Source: Lachnospiraceae bacterium
GTDB lineage: Bacteria; Bacillota; Clostridia; Lachnospirales; Lachnospiraceae
Assembly: GCA_900770345.1 (NCBI GenBank)
Contig: CAAGKF010000102.1
Coordinates: forward strand, 36,561 to 100,560
DNA: 64,000 nt
Direction of reading: 5' to 3'
Position 1 is the first letter of the stretch; each line of letters begins with the position of its first letter. The notes under the pieces are model-generated. The model was not told the origin of the DNA. It saw only the letters and a program-made list of their open reading frames with translations, and searched no databases. A program made the translations under genes and the position numbers. Below are positions 51,472 through 59,999 of the stretch, piece after piece.

Positions 51472-51494
51472 AAAGAAGGTTTTTTCCCTTCTTT
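51472..51494 (+). terminator. Probable terminator after the carboxypeptidase gene
   Basis: AAAGAAGG and CCTTCTTT form an 8-bp stem around a T-rich loop, followed by ATTT. It partly overlaps the next inverted repeat. Confidence 0.5.
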
Positions 51495-51527
51495 ATTTCT
51501 GGTAATATGTACTTATCAGAAATAAAG
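51491..51527 (+). promoter_or_regulatory. 11-bp perfect inverted repeat upstream of the ABC uptake operon
   Basis: CTTTATTTCTG (51491-51501) and CAGAAATAAAG (51517-51527) are perfect complements 15 bp apart. The right arm runs into the AAAGGAGGGG RBS (51524-51533) of the binding-protein gene. It could be an operator for the response regulator encoded downstream, or an RNA hairpin hiding the RBS. TAATAT lies in the loop. Confidence 0.6.
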
Positions 51528-51541
51528 GAGGGGTTTTTATT

Positions 51542-52726
51542 ATGAAGAAAAAACTGGCACTTTTATTGGCGTGCACCATGGCACTGAGTATGACTGCCTG
51601 CGGCGGTAAGACGGAAGCTCCTGCCACAACTGCAGCGCCCGAGACTGCAGCGGCAGCAACAGAAGCTGCAAGCGAGGCAGCACCGGCTGAGGAGACAGAA
51701 GCGGCCGGCGGAGATATGGATGCTCTGATCGAGGCCGCCAAGGCTGAGGGTGAGCTGACTGTATACGGTTCCTGTGAGGAGGAATATCTGTCAGCAGCAT
51801 GCCAGAATTTTGAAAAGCTCTACGGAATCAAGACAAAATTCCAGAGACTTTCCACATCTGAGGTTTATACCAAGATCTCCGAGGAGGCAGGCAAGCCTTC
51901 AGCGGATGTATGGTTCGGCGGCACAACAGATCCTTATAATGAGGCAACTGCGGACAATCTGCTGATGCCTTATGATGCAGTGAATGCGGCAAACCTGATC
52001 AGCGACGACTACAAGGATCCTACCAACTGCTGGTATGGTATTTACAAAGGCATTCTTGGCTTTATGGTAAATACCGAGGAACTGGAGCGTCTGGGTCTGG
52101 AAGCTCCCAAGACCTGGGACGACCTGACAAAAGAAGAGTATAAGGGCCTGATCATGCTGTCCAACCCGAATACAGCTGGTACAGCGAAGCTGGTTATCAA
52201 CACCATGATCCAGATGAAGGGCCATGACGAGGCAATGGAATATTTCAAGAAGCTGGATCAGAATATTGCACAGTACACCAAGTCCGGCTCCGGTCCGTCC
52301 AAGATGGTAGGCCCCGGCGAGTGTGTGATCGGCATCGGTTTCCTGCATGACGGAATCTATCAGATCCTTCAGGGCTATGACAATATTGCTCTGGTAGTAC
52401 CGGAAGACGGAACCTCCTTCGAGGTTGGCGCAACTGCGATCTTTGAGGGCTGTACACATCCAAACGCTGCAAAGCTGTGGATCGAGTATGCCCTGTCTCC
52501 TGACTGTGTAGACCATGCAAAGGAGAACGGCTCCTATCAGTTCCTGGTTCTGAAGAATGCAACCCAGCCTGAGGAAGCTGAAAAGTTTGGCCTGGATATG
52601 AACAACACCATCGATTACGATTTTGAGGATGCAAAGGCAAACAGTGCGAAGTATGTAGAGGATTTCTTTGAGGCACTGGGAAGCTCCTCTGACAGCGCAG
52701 ACTCCAGCCGTTTCCTGACAGAGTAA
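51542..52726 (+). CDS. ABC transporter substrate-binding lipoprotein (Fe3+/sugar-phosphate AfuA type)
   Basis: A 394-residue lipoprotein: signal ends in the lipobox MTAC (Cys20), then an Ala/Glu/Thr-rich linker to about residue 60. The mature domain is a cluster-F-like periplasmic binding fold (ELTVYGSCEEEYLSAACQNFE, then GPGECVIGIGFLHDG). Relatives bind Fe3+ or, as in AfuA, hexose phosphates; the usual iron-binding Tyr pair near the C-terminus is not obvious, so sugar phosphate is at least as likely. The permease and ATPase genes follow. Strong RBS AAAGGAGGGG overlapped by an inverted repeat. Confidence 0.9.
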   Translation: MKKKLALLLACTMALSMTACGGKTEAPATTAAPETAAAATEAASEAAPAEETEAAGGDMDALIEAAKAEGELTVYGSCEEEYLSAACQNFEKLYGIKTKFQRLSTSEVYTKISEEAGKPSADVWFGGTTDPYNEATADNLLMPYDAVNAANLISDDYKDPTNCWYGIYKGILGFMVNTEELERLGLEAPKTWDDLTKEEYKGLIMLSNPNTAGTAKLVINTMIQMKGHDEAMEYFKKLDQNIAQYTKSGSGPSKMVGPGECVIGIGFLHDGIYQILQGYDNIALVVPEDGTSFEVGATAIFEGCTHPNAAKLWIEYALSPDCVDHAKENGSYQFLVLKNATQPEEAEKFGLDMNNTIDYDFEDAKANSAKYVEDFFEALGSSSDSADSSRFLTE

Positions 52727-52776
52727 AGCGGAGTTCGCGGTTCCCGCGGCTGCGAAGCAGCTTTGATGAAAATGTA

Positions 52777-52825
52777 AAAAACGCTGCGTAATGCAATAAC
52801 CGCTCATTACGCAGCGTTTTTAAAT
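52777..52825 (+). terminator. Strong terminator between the binding-protein and permease genes
   Basis: A 17-bp perfect stem (52777-52793 with 52805-52821) is followed by T/A-rich sequence, inside what is otherwise one operon. It would reduce read-through to the permease, giving more binding protein than transporter. Confidence 0.85.
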
Positions 52826-52855
52826 GGAAGGTTTCAAAAGAAAGGGGGCCTTAAC

Positions 52856-54562
52856 GTGGCCAGAAGTCAAAGCGCCGAACTGGAGCGCAAGAAATTTTTC
52901 TCGGATCCCATCCTGATCAGTATGATCACTGTGCTGCTGGTGTTCCTGGCACTTTTTATTCTCTACCCGCTGCTGATGCTGCTGGTGGACAGCTTTTATG
53001 CGGAAGGCAGGATCACACTGGATGTGTTTAAGCGAGTCCTGAGCCTGGAACGGTTCCGCAACGCATTCCGTAATACCCTGGTGCTGGGAATTATCACAGG
53101 ACTGGCATCTACAGCGATCGGGCTGCTGTTTGCCTATGTGGAGGTATATGTAAAGCTGAAGACAAAGATACTGGAGAAGCTGTTTGCTCTGGTATCCATG
53201 CTGCCGGTAGTATCTCCGCCCTTTGTGCTGTCCCTGTCCATGATCATGCTTTTCGGGCGCAGCGGAATCATTACCCGTTCCCTGCTGCATATCTATGATT
53301 CCAACGTTTACGGCTTAAAGGGCATCGCTATTGTACAGACCCTGACCTTTTTTCCGGTGTGCTATCTGATGTTAAAGGGACTTTTGAAAAATATTGATCC
53401 CTCTTTGGAGGAAGCTACCAGAGACATGGGAGCTACCAGATGGAAGGTGTTTACCAGCGTAACCTTTCCGCTGCTTCTTCCGGGTCTGGGAAACGCGTTT
53501 CTGGTAACCTTTATCGAATCTGTAGCAGACTTTGCGAATCCCATGCTGATCGGAGGTTCCTACGATACTCTGGCTACTACCATTTACCTGCAGGTAACGG
53601 GTGCTTATGACTCCACAGGTGCGGCAGCTATGTCTGTTGTACTTCTGTCACTGACGGTGATCCTGTTCCTGATCCAGAAATATTATCTGGAAAAGAAGAC
53701 GGCAGCTACTCTGACGGGGAAGGCTTCCCGCATGAGAATGCTTATTGAAGATAAGAGCGTTACCGTTCCGCTGACGATCTTCTGCGGACTGGTGGCAGCC
53801 TTTGTGCTCCTGATGTATATCATGGTTCCCTTCGGCGCCCTCTTTACCCTGTGGGGCAGAGATTACAGCCTGAGCCTGAAATGGTTTAAGTATATGTTTA
53901 AAACCAGCGGACTGAAGGCATTTAAGGATTCCTTTGTGCTGTCTCTGATCGCATCCCCGATCACTGCCTTTTTATCCATGGTGATCTCCTATCTGGTGGT
54001 AAAGAAAAAATTCAAGGCCAAGGGCTTTATTGAATTTGTTTCCATGCTGGCTATGGCAGTTCCCGGTACGGTTCTCGGCATCGGCTACATCCGGGGCTAT
54101 GCAAACGGCCTTTTCCGCACCGGTATTCTGAGCGGACTTTATGGAACGGGACTGATCCTGATCATCGTATTTATCGTGCGAAGCCTTCCTACCGGTACAC
54201 GAAGCGGAATTTCCGCCCTGCGTCAGATCGATAAATCTATCGAGGAGTCAGCTTATGATATGGGTGCCAATTCTGCCCGGGTATTTATGACGGTGACGCT
54301 GCCGCTGATCAAGGATTCTTTCTTCAGCGGTCTGGTAACTGCTTTTGTGCGGAGCATTACCGCTATTTCCGCTATTATTCTTCTGGTGACGCCGGATTTC
54401 CTGCTGATCACATGTCAGATCAATGAGCAGGCGGAAAAGGGAAACTACGGCGTGGCCTGTGCCTATGCTACGGTGCTGATTATCATTACCTACGGTGCGG
54501 TGCTGATCATGAATACGCTGATCAAATTCTTTGGCGTCAGCAGGAAGATAAAGGAGGATTAA
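52856..54562 (+). CDS. ABC transporter permease, fused two-domain type (FbpB/AfuB)
   Basis: A 568-residue protein with about 12 hydrophobic segments in two halves, each containing the EAA-type loop that meets the ATPase: SLEEATRDMGATRWKVF near 183-199 and SIEESAYDMGANSARVF near 462-478. Fused permeases of this kind belong to iron, thiamine, phosphonate or sugar-phosphate importers. Start is GTG with AAAGGGGG upstream; the ATPase gene follows 3 bp after the stop. No signal for substrate can be read. Confidence 0.92.
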   Translation: MARSQSAELERKKFFSDPILISMITVLLVFLALFILYPLLMLLVDSFYAEGRITLDVFKRVLSLERFRNAFRNTLVLGIITGLASTAIGLLFAYVEVYVKLKTKILEKLFALVSMLPVVSPPFVLSLSMIMLFGRSGIITRSLLHIYDSNVYGLKGIAIVQTLTFFPVCYLMLKGLLKNIDPSLEEATRDMGATRWKVFTSVTFPLLLPGLGNAFLVTFIESVADFANPMLIGGSYDTLATTIYLQVTGAYDSTGAAAMSVVLLSLTVILFLIQKYYLEKKTAATLTGKASRMRMLIEDKSVTVPLTIFCGLVAAFVLLMYIMVPFGALFTLWGRDYSLSLKWFKYMFKTSGLKAFKDSFVLSLIASPITAFLSMVISYLVVKKKFKAKGFIEFVSMLAMAVPGTVLGIGYIRGYANGLFRTGILSGLYGTGLILIIVFIVRSLPTGTRSGISALRQIDKSIEESAYDMGANSARVFMTVTLPLIKDSFFSGLVTAFVRSITAISAIILLVTPDFLLITCQINEQAEKGNYGVACAYATVLIIITYGAVLIMNTLIKFFGVSRKIKED

Positions 54563-54565
54563 AGG

Positions 54566-55642
54566 ATGGAAAAGCAGAAAAAAGGCGTTCGTTTGGAACA
54601 TATTTCCAAGATATATACAGATCCGAAAACGGGAAAAGAATTCTACGCGGTAAAGGATACCACACTGGATATTGAACCGGGTTCTTTTGTGACGCTGCTG
54701 GGGCCTTCCGGCTGCGGAAAAACCACTACTCTGCGGATGATCGCCGGTTTTGAAAGTCCGGATGAAGGGGAAATTTATCTGGGTGATGAGGCTATCAACA
54801 GTCTGACGCCCAATAAGCGCGATACGGCCATGGTATTCCAGAGTTATGCGCTCCTTCCTCATTATAATGTATTTGACAATGTGGCCTACGGTCTTAAGAT
54901 CCGAAAGGTACCCAAGGATGAGATAAAGAGGCGGGTTATGAATATTCTGAAGCTGGTGGAAATGGAAGGAATGGAATCGCGTATGACCAACCAGCTTTCC
55001 GGCGGTCAGCAGCAGAGGGTAGCTCTGGCCAGAGCGCTGGTAATTGAGCCCAGCGTTCTGCTCTTTGATGAGCCCTTAAGCAATCTGGACGCAAAGCTGC
55101 GTGTTACCATGCGTACGGAGATCCGAAAGATCCAGCAGAAGGTAGGCATTACCGCCATTTACGTAACACATGACCAGTCGGAAGCCATGAGCATTTCTGA
55201 CAAGATCATTATCATGAGTCAGGGAAAAGTGGAGCAGATCGGCACGCCCAGGGAAATCTACTATCATCCTTCCAGCCGGTTTGTGGCGGATTTTATCGGT
55301 GAAGCCAATTTCCTGGACGCGAAAGTGAAATCCGTAAGCGGCGACAAGGCAGTGATTCAGGTTGCGGGCGAGGAGCTGGAGGTCAATAATTTCGCGAAAG
55401 CCTCTGCCGGAGACAGCGCGACTCTGGTGATCCGTCCTGAGGGAGCCTGTCTGGCGGAGAAGGGACTTCTTGAAGGAACGGTAGTTCTTTCTACCTTTAT
55501 GGGATCCTATCAGTATTATCAGGTAATGGTTGGTGATATGGAGATCCAGATCACGGATTACAATCCGGTCAATCGCCGGATCTATGAGGTGGGCGAAAAG
55601 GCATACCTTGATTTTGATCCCAAGGGGGTTTACATTCTGTAG
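54566..55642 (+). CDS. ABC transporter ATP-binding protein (FbpC/PotA-like)
   Basis: A 358-residue importer ATPase. Walker A GPSGCGKT at 46-53, the Q-loop FQSYALLPH near 91-99, signature LSGGQ at 144-148, Walker B VLLFDEP with Asp168/Glu169, and the switch His in VTHDQSEAM. The C-terminal 110 residues are a TOBE-type regulatory domain, as in CUT1/FbpC ATPases. It powers the permease encoded just upstream. RBS AAGGAGG is inside the end of the permease gene. Confidence 0.93.
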   Translation: MEKQKKGVRLEHISKIYTDPKTGKEFYAVKDTTLDIEPGSFVTLLGPSGCGKTTTLRMIAGFESPDEGEIYLGDEAINSLTPNKRDTAMVFQSYALLPHYNVFDNVAYGLKIRKVPKDEIKRRVMNILKLVEMEGMESRMTNQLSGGQQQRVALARALVIEPSVLLFDEPLSNLDAKLRVTMRTEIRKIQQKVGITAIYVTHDQSEAMSISDKIIIMSQGKVEQIGTPREIYYHPSSRFVADFIGEANFLDAKVKSVSGDKAVIQVAGEELEVNNFAKASAGDSATLVIRPEGACLAEKGLLEGTVVLSTFMGSYQYYQVMVGDMEIQITDYNPVNRRIYEVGEKAYLDFDPKGVYIL

Positions 55643-55707
55643 GCTGATTGGTAAACTGTTTATGCGGGGATGCAGAAAACAGAAGGGTATTGGAGATTGG
55701 ATACGGA

Positions 55708-56760
55708 ATGAAAAGCAAAGGTAGTTTTTACTTTTTGAATATGATGATCCTTTTTCTTGCGCTGGTAATTTCCGGCTGCGGGATCCGGAGCGGGGAGAAG
55801 GAGAATTCGGCAGCGGATGAGGAGCTGGTGGTATACTGTCCCCATCCGCTGGATTTTATTAATCCTATTGTATCGGAGTTTGAGGAACGAACCGGTATTC
55901 CGGTCTGTGTGCAGACAGGAGGTACCGGAGAGCTGCTTGCCATGGCAGAGGAGAGAGCGGAGCCGGAATGTGATATTTTCTGGGGCGGTTCGCTGTCTAC
56001 TATGATGTCCCGGCAGGAGCTTTTCGAGGCTTATATCAGTCCCAATGAGGATATGGTAACAGAGGAATTCAAAAACCGGGAAGGAAATCTCACAAGGTTT
56101 ACAGATATTCCCAGTGTACTGATGGTCAATACCAATCTTCTGGGCGGCGTGGATATAAAGGGTTATGAGGATCTGCTGAAGCCGGAGCTGAAGGGAAAGA
56201 TCGCCATGTGTGATCCCTCCCGTTCTTCGTCTGCCTATGAGCATTTGATCAACATGCTTTATGCCATGGGAAACGGGGATCCGGAACAGGGCTGGGGGTA
56301 TGTGGAAGCCTTCTGCCGGAATCTGGACGGGAAGCTGCTGAAAAGCTCGGCAGAGGTGTATCAGGGTGTGGCCTGCGGCCGCTTTGCAGCAGGTCTTACC
56401 TTTGAGGAGGGCGGAGCAAGGTATCTGTCGGAAGGCAGTCCGGTGAAGCTGGTCTATATGGAGGAGGGCGTTATTTCCAAGTCTGATGTGGTGGTGATCG
56501 CCGGCGGAACAAGGCACCGGGAGGAGGCCCGCCGATTCGTGGATTTTGTGACCGGGAAGGATGCTCAGACCATGATCGCTTCCCGGCTGGACAGACGGTC
56601 GGTGAGGAAGGATGTGGAAGGGCCGGAGTATCTTCCGGATAAAACGGAGATCCATATTATTTATGATGATCTTGAGATTTCAGACAGCCGGAAAAAGGAA
56701 TGGCAGCAGCATTTTGCCGAGATCTACCGGAAGGTTAGCGGGGAGGCACCGGAGGAATGA
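55708..56760 (+). CDS. Second substrate-binding lipoprotein, coupled to the two-component genes
   Basis: A 350-residue lipoprotein with lipobox VISGC (Cys near 22). The binding domain (about 35-340) is related to the first binding protein but clearly different in sequence: ELVVYCPHPLDFINPIVSEFEERTG, then DIFWGGSLSTMM. Its stop overlaps the kinase start by ATGA. In PgtC/BctC-like systems a binding protein presents ligand to the sensor kinase, so this one may be a co-sensor rather than a transport component. ATG 55708 is chosen for the lipoprotein signal; RBS TGGAG is about 12 bp upstream. Confidence 0.85.
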   Translation: MKSKGSFYFLNMMILFLALVISGCGIRSGEKENSAADEELVVYCPHPLDFINPIVSEFEERTGIPVCVQTGGTGELLAMAEERAEPECDIFWGGSLSTMMSRQELFEAYISPNEDMVTEEFKNREGNLTRFTDIPSVLMVNTNLLGGVDIKGYEDLLKPELKGKIAMCDPSRSSSAYEHLINMLYAMGNGDPEQGWGYVEAFCRNLDGKLLKSSAEVYQGVACGRFAAGLTFEEGGARYLSEGSPVKLVYMEEGVISKSDVVVIAGGTRHREEARRFVDFVTGKDAQTMIASRLDRRSVRKDVEGPEYLPDKTEIHIIYDDLEISDSRKKEWQQHFAEIYRKVSGEAPEE

Positions 56761-58487
56761 AACGGGAAAAATATTTCAGGGATGAACTGCAGCAGATGTT
56801 TTTGGTCTATGCCATTATACCGGCCGTGGTATTTACTCTGATCTGCGGCGCTGTGTTTATGACGGCCCAGATCCATGGAAGACTGATCGGAAACCGGCAG
56901 CAGAATCAGGCAGCGGCCGGACGTCTGGAACAGGTGCTGACCGCCTATGAGCAGGGACTGGAAGAACTGGCCGGTGTGGTGGAGAATGCGCAGATCCCCT
57001 TTGATTCCCGCAAAGAAGCGGAATTGTTTGCTGATTTTTATGATATATCCAATGAACTGGGATATGAAGCTCAGATGTATATCCTGGACAGGGATCGGCA
57101 GATGCTGCTGGGCAGCAGCCGGCAGCTTCCGGAATACTTAAGACTTCCGGAGAAGGTATCCTGGGGAATATTCCGGGATATGGACAATGCTCCGGGCCAG
57201 GCTGCGGTGCGTCTTTTGAATGGCTGGAAGAACCAGGGAGGTGTTATTGTTCTGGGCCGCAGCCTGAAAAAGGACGGCGAACCAGAAGGGTATATCCTTT
57301 TCGCTGTTGAAAGCCGGCAGTTTCAGAATGCGCTCAATATCCAGAGCGGACAGATCATTATCGCCGACAGGTTCGGCTGGGTCTTTTTCAGCAGCAGCAG
57401 TGATTTCCTGACGGAAAGCAACCAGGTAGAGCAGGTTCTGGAGCAGGCCGGAACCTATCTCAACTATGAGAAAAGAATGTATCTGGTGTCCGGCCGTCAT
57501 GTGTATCATCAGATGTTCAGGGTCTATTCTGTGTCAGATATCCAGAATGTGGTTGTTTCTCTGGCGGCAGGAGGCGGACTTGTGCTCACAGCACTGGTGC
57601 TGATGATGGGCTGGGTTTTAATGAATTCGCGGAAGATGACGGAAAAGAAAACAGAAGATTTCTATCGTATCCTGGATGTGCTGGAAAATGCCAGGGAGGG
57701 GGATCTCGACAGCCTGATCCGTATTGACAGGGATAATGAGTTCAAGATTATTGCGGATGCCTACAATGAAACGATCACCAGTCTGAAGAAACAGATGGAA
57801 AACAACCGGAAAATGGCGGAGCTGGTGGCCATATCGCAGAACAAACAGCTGGAATCCCAGTTTAATCCCCATTTTCTCTATAATACGCTGGAAAATATAC
57901 GGTATATGTGCAAGCTGGAGCCGGACAAGGCGGAACGGATGGTGTTCAGCCTTTCCAATCTTCTGCGCTACAGTCTGGATGCCAGCAAGGCGGAGGTTAC
58001 GCTGGAGGAAGATCTGGAGCATCTGAAGAACTACCTGACCATACTGGAACGACGGTTCGGCAGCAGGCTTCTTTATCAGATCGAGGTGGAGCCGGATGCG
58101 TTAAAATGCCGGATTCCCAAGCTGGTGCTGCAGCCTATGCTGGAGAATGCGGTGAAATACGGATTCGGAGACCAGCTGAATCTGAAGGTGGAGCTGAAGG
58201 CCTATGTCCATGAGGGGACGCTGAAAATGATCTGCAGAGATGACGGGGTGGGAATGTCTCAGACGATTTTAAGTGAGATCACAGCTCTTCTGGCCAGGAG
58301 AGAGAATCCGGGAAGACATTCAGGACTTTATAATATCCACAGAAGGATCGAGCTTTTGTACGGTCAGCCCTACGGGGTGGAGATACGGAGCGCGGAGGGA
58401 CACGGCACCATGCTGGTGGTGACGCTTCCGGCGAGATATGAGCAGACAGCAGGAAAGAGAAACAGCTCAGACAGAGCTGGAAAATAG
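56757..58487 (+). CDS. Sensor histidine kinase, YesM/LytS type
   Basis: A 576-residue membrane kinase. Two hydrophobic helices (about 15-38 and 263-285) enclose an extracellular sensor region of about 220 residues. A HAMP-like linker follows, then the His_kinase domain with QFNPHFLYNTLENIRYM, phospho-acceptor His372, and a HATPase with PKLVLQPMLENAVKYGFG and a GVGMS glycine motif. It is the usual partner of AraC-type response regulators for sugar uptake genes in Firmicutes. Coupled to the upstream binding lipoprotein by ATGA and to the regulator gene 40 bp downstream. Confidence 0.92.
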   Translation: MKREKYFRDELQQMFLVYAIIPAVVFTLICGAVFMTAQIHGRLIGNRQQNQAAAGRLEQVLTAYEQGLEELAGVVENAQIPFDSRKEAELFADFYDISNELGYEAQMYILDRDRQMLLGSSRQLPEYLRLPEKVSWGIFRDMDNAPGQAAVRLLNGWKNQGGVIVLGRSLKKDGEPEGYILFAVESRQFQNALNIQSGQIIIADRFGWVFFSSSSDFLTESNQVEQVLEQAGTYLNYEKRMYLVSGRHVYHQMFRVYSVSDIQNVVVSLAAGGGLVLTALVLMMGWVLMNSRKMTEKKTEDFYRILDVLENAREGDLDSLIRIDRDNEFKIIADAYNETITSLKKQMENNRKMAELVAISQNKQLESQFNPHFLYNTLENIRYMCKLEPDKAERMVFSLSNLLRYSLDASKAEVTLEEDLEHLKNYLTILERRFGSRLLYQIEVEPDALKCRIPKLVLQPMLENAVKYGFGDQLNLKVELKAYVHEGTLKMICRDDGVGMSQTILSEITALLARRENPGRHSGLYNIHRRIELLYGQPYGVEIRSAEGHGTMLVVTLPARYEQTAGKRNSSDRAGK

Positions 58488-58527
58488 CAGAAACAAAACC
58501 GGCGGAGGCAAAAATCAGGAGGAAGAC

Positions 58528-59304
58528 ATGCTGCGGATTTTGATTGCGGAAGATGAAGATATGATACGAAAGGGGCTGGTGTACACAACGGACTGGCTTT
58601 CCATGAACTGCGTGGTGGTAGCGGAGGCAGCCAATGGCCGGGAGGGCTATGAAAAAATTCTGGAATATAAGCCGGATGTGGTGATCGCTGATATCTGCAT
58701 GCCTTTTATGGACGGAATCGAGATGATCAAAAGGGCATCGGAGCAGGTGCGGTTTAAGAGCATCCTGCTTACCAGCTATGCTGATTTTGAGTATGCCAGA
58801 AGAGCCATTGAGGCGAAGGTATCGGAATATCTGCTGAAGCCTGTGGACGAGGAGGCGCTGGCGGAACTGATGGAAAAGCTGGAGGAAGAGATTGCTAACA
58901 GCCGCCAGGTGGAGTATGCCCTGGAACAGGCGGAGCTTGAAGGCGGAAATTTAAATCTGGAATATTATATGCAGCTGGATCTCTCAGAAAACAGATATGT
59001 TTCCCGGGCCATCGCCGCTATCAGGGAGCGTTTTGCGGAAAAGCTGAGCATAGAGGGCATCTCAGAGGAAATGGGAGTAAGCGCCAGTTATCTGAGCAGA
59101 AAATTCAAGGAGATCACGGGACAGACCTTTCTGGACTTTCTCAATAAATACCGGGTTCAGCAGGCTATTGTCATGCTGAATACGAGGCAGTACCGAATCG
59201 GAGAAATATCGGACAGAGTGGGATTTAATGATTATAAGCATTTTTGCTCCGTATTTAAGAAATATACATTGAAATCGCCGACGAAATTTATGAAGAGAAT
59301 GTAG
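58528..59304 (+). CDS. AraC-type response regulator (YesN-like)
   Basis: A 258-residue regulator. Receiver domain at 1 to about 120 with acidic pocket Glu8/Asp9, phospho-acceptor Asp55 in VVIADICMP, Thr/Ser switch TSYADFEYA, and the KP motif YLLKPVDE. A short linker leads to the AraC double helix-turn-helix (about 160-258: ISEEMGVSASYLSRKFKEITGQT, then YRIGEISDRVGFNDYKHFCSVFKK). Shorter than YesN proteins with long linkers. ATG 58528 has AGGAGG 7-12 bp upstream; the longer frame from 58438 overlaps the kinase gene by 50 bp and is less likely. Confidence 0.92.
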   Translation: MLRILIAEDEDMIRKGLVYTTDWLSMNCVVVAEAANGREGYEKILEYKPDVVIADICMPFMDGIEMIKRASEQVRFKSILLTSYADFEYARRAIEAKVSEYLLKPVDEEALAELMEKLEEEIANSRQVEYALEQAELEGGNLNLEYYMQLDLSENRYVSRAIAAIRERFAEKLSIEGISEEMGVSASYLSRKFKEITGQTFLDFLNKYRVQQAIVMLNTRQYRIGEISDRVGFNDYKHFCSVFKKYTLKSPTKFMKRM

Positions 59305-59330
59305 GGAAAGAGGAAAGCAGAACGAAAAAA

Positions 59331-59370
59331 CTGCCGGGGCATCCGGTTTACAGGCGGCATGCTCCGGCAG
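59331..59370 (-). terminator. Terminator of the XRE regulator gene
   Basis: CTGCCGGGGCAT and ATGCTCCGGCAG form a 12-bp stem (one G-T pair); the minus strand continues into TTTTTT. It also lies just after the response-regulator gene and may serve both. Confidence 0.75.
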
Positions 59371-59398
59371 AAAAACTGCAGAGGTTCTTGCGGAAAAA

Positions 59399-59842
59399 TC
59401 ACTTGCTTTTCTTGCTGTCCTTACTTTTCTTGTCACTTTTGGCCGATTTTTTGTCGGCTTTTTTTGATTTTCCGGTTTTTTTCGATTTTTCGTTTTTGGC
59501 AGTCTCCGATTTCTTCGGTTTGGAGGGAGATTTGGACGCGGACGAGGAACCGGAGGACGCCGGGGCTGTTGGTGCGGACGTGGGATCAGCCGGCAGCGGG
59601 GCGGCAGGGCCGGAGGAGGGATCAGCAGGAACGGTATCTGCTCCTTCCGGGATATATTCCAGAATATCCTCTATGCGGCAGCTTAAGATACTGCACAGAG
59701 TATCCAGTGTGTGTGTGGAAACGTGCATGTTTTTCTTTAAGCGGCCGATCTGTCCGGCGCTGAAATTATAGTGCTTGATCAGGCGGTACTGAGTCATGCC
59801 TTTTGCGGCCATGGTATCCCATAAACGGTCATAGCGGATCAT
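59399..59842 (-). CDS. XRE-type DNA-binding protein with a lysine-rich tail
   Basis: A 147-residue protein. Residues about 8-66 form a Cro/C1-type helix-turn-helix (GMTQYRLIKHYNFSAGQIGRLKKN, then TLDTLCSILSCRIEDILEYIP), the common short regulator fold. Residues 70-100 are a Pro/Ala/Ser-rich linker and the last 45 are almost only Lys, Ser, Ala, Glu, Asp and Thr, with about two Lys in five. Such a tail resembles histone-H1-like or HU-fusion tails that bind DNA or RNA without sequence choice. RBS GAAGGAGG before the ATG. Function unknown. Confidence 0.8.
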   Translation of the reverse strand: MIRYDRLWDTMAAKGMTQYRLIKHYNFSAGQIGRLKKNMHVSTHTLDTLCSILSCRIEDILEYIPEGADTVPADPSSGPAAPLPADPTSAPTAPASSGSSSASKSPSKPKKSETAKNEKSKKTGKSKKADKKSAKSDKKSKDSKKSK

Positions 59843-59875
59843 GGATAATCCTCCTTCAATCTTATCAGTAAACGG

Positions 59876-59904
59876 ATTATATCACGGAGCCGGAATAAAT
59901 ACAA
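59876..59904 (-). promoter_or_regulatory. Promoter of the XRE gene
   Basis: On the minus strand: TTGTAT, a 17-bp spacer, TATAAT, about 33 bp before the ATG. Confidence 0.7.
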
Positions 59905-59999
59905 GAATTACTTTGTAAAAAAGGGATAAAACCAGAAATTTCCGGGAAACCTGAAACTGACAAAAGTCATATGGATTAGTGAATGGAGGAAAAGCGGAA

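Noticed and set aside
58438..58527. Longer N-terminus for the response regulator
   Set aside because: It overlaps the kinase gene, lacks an RBS and adds a polar segment not found before receiver domains.
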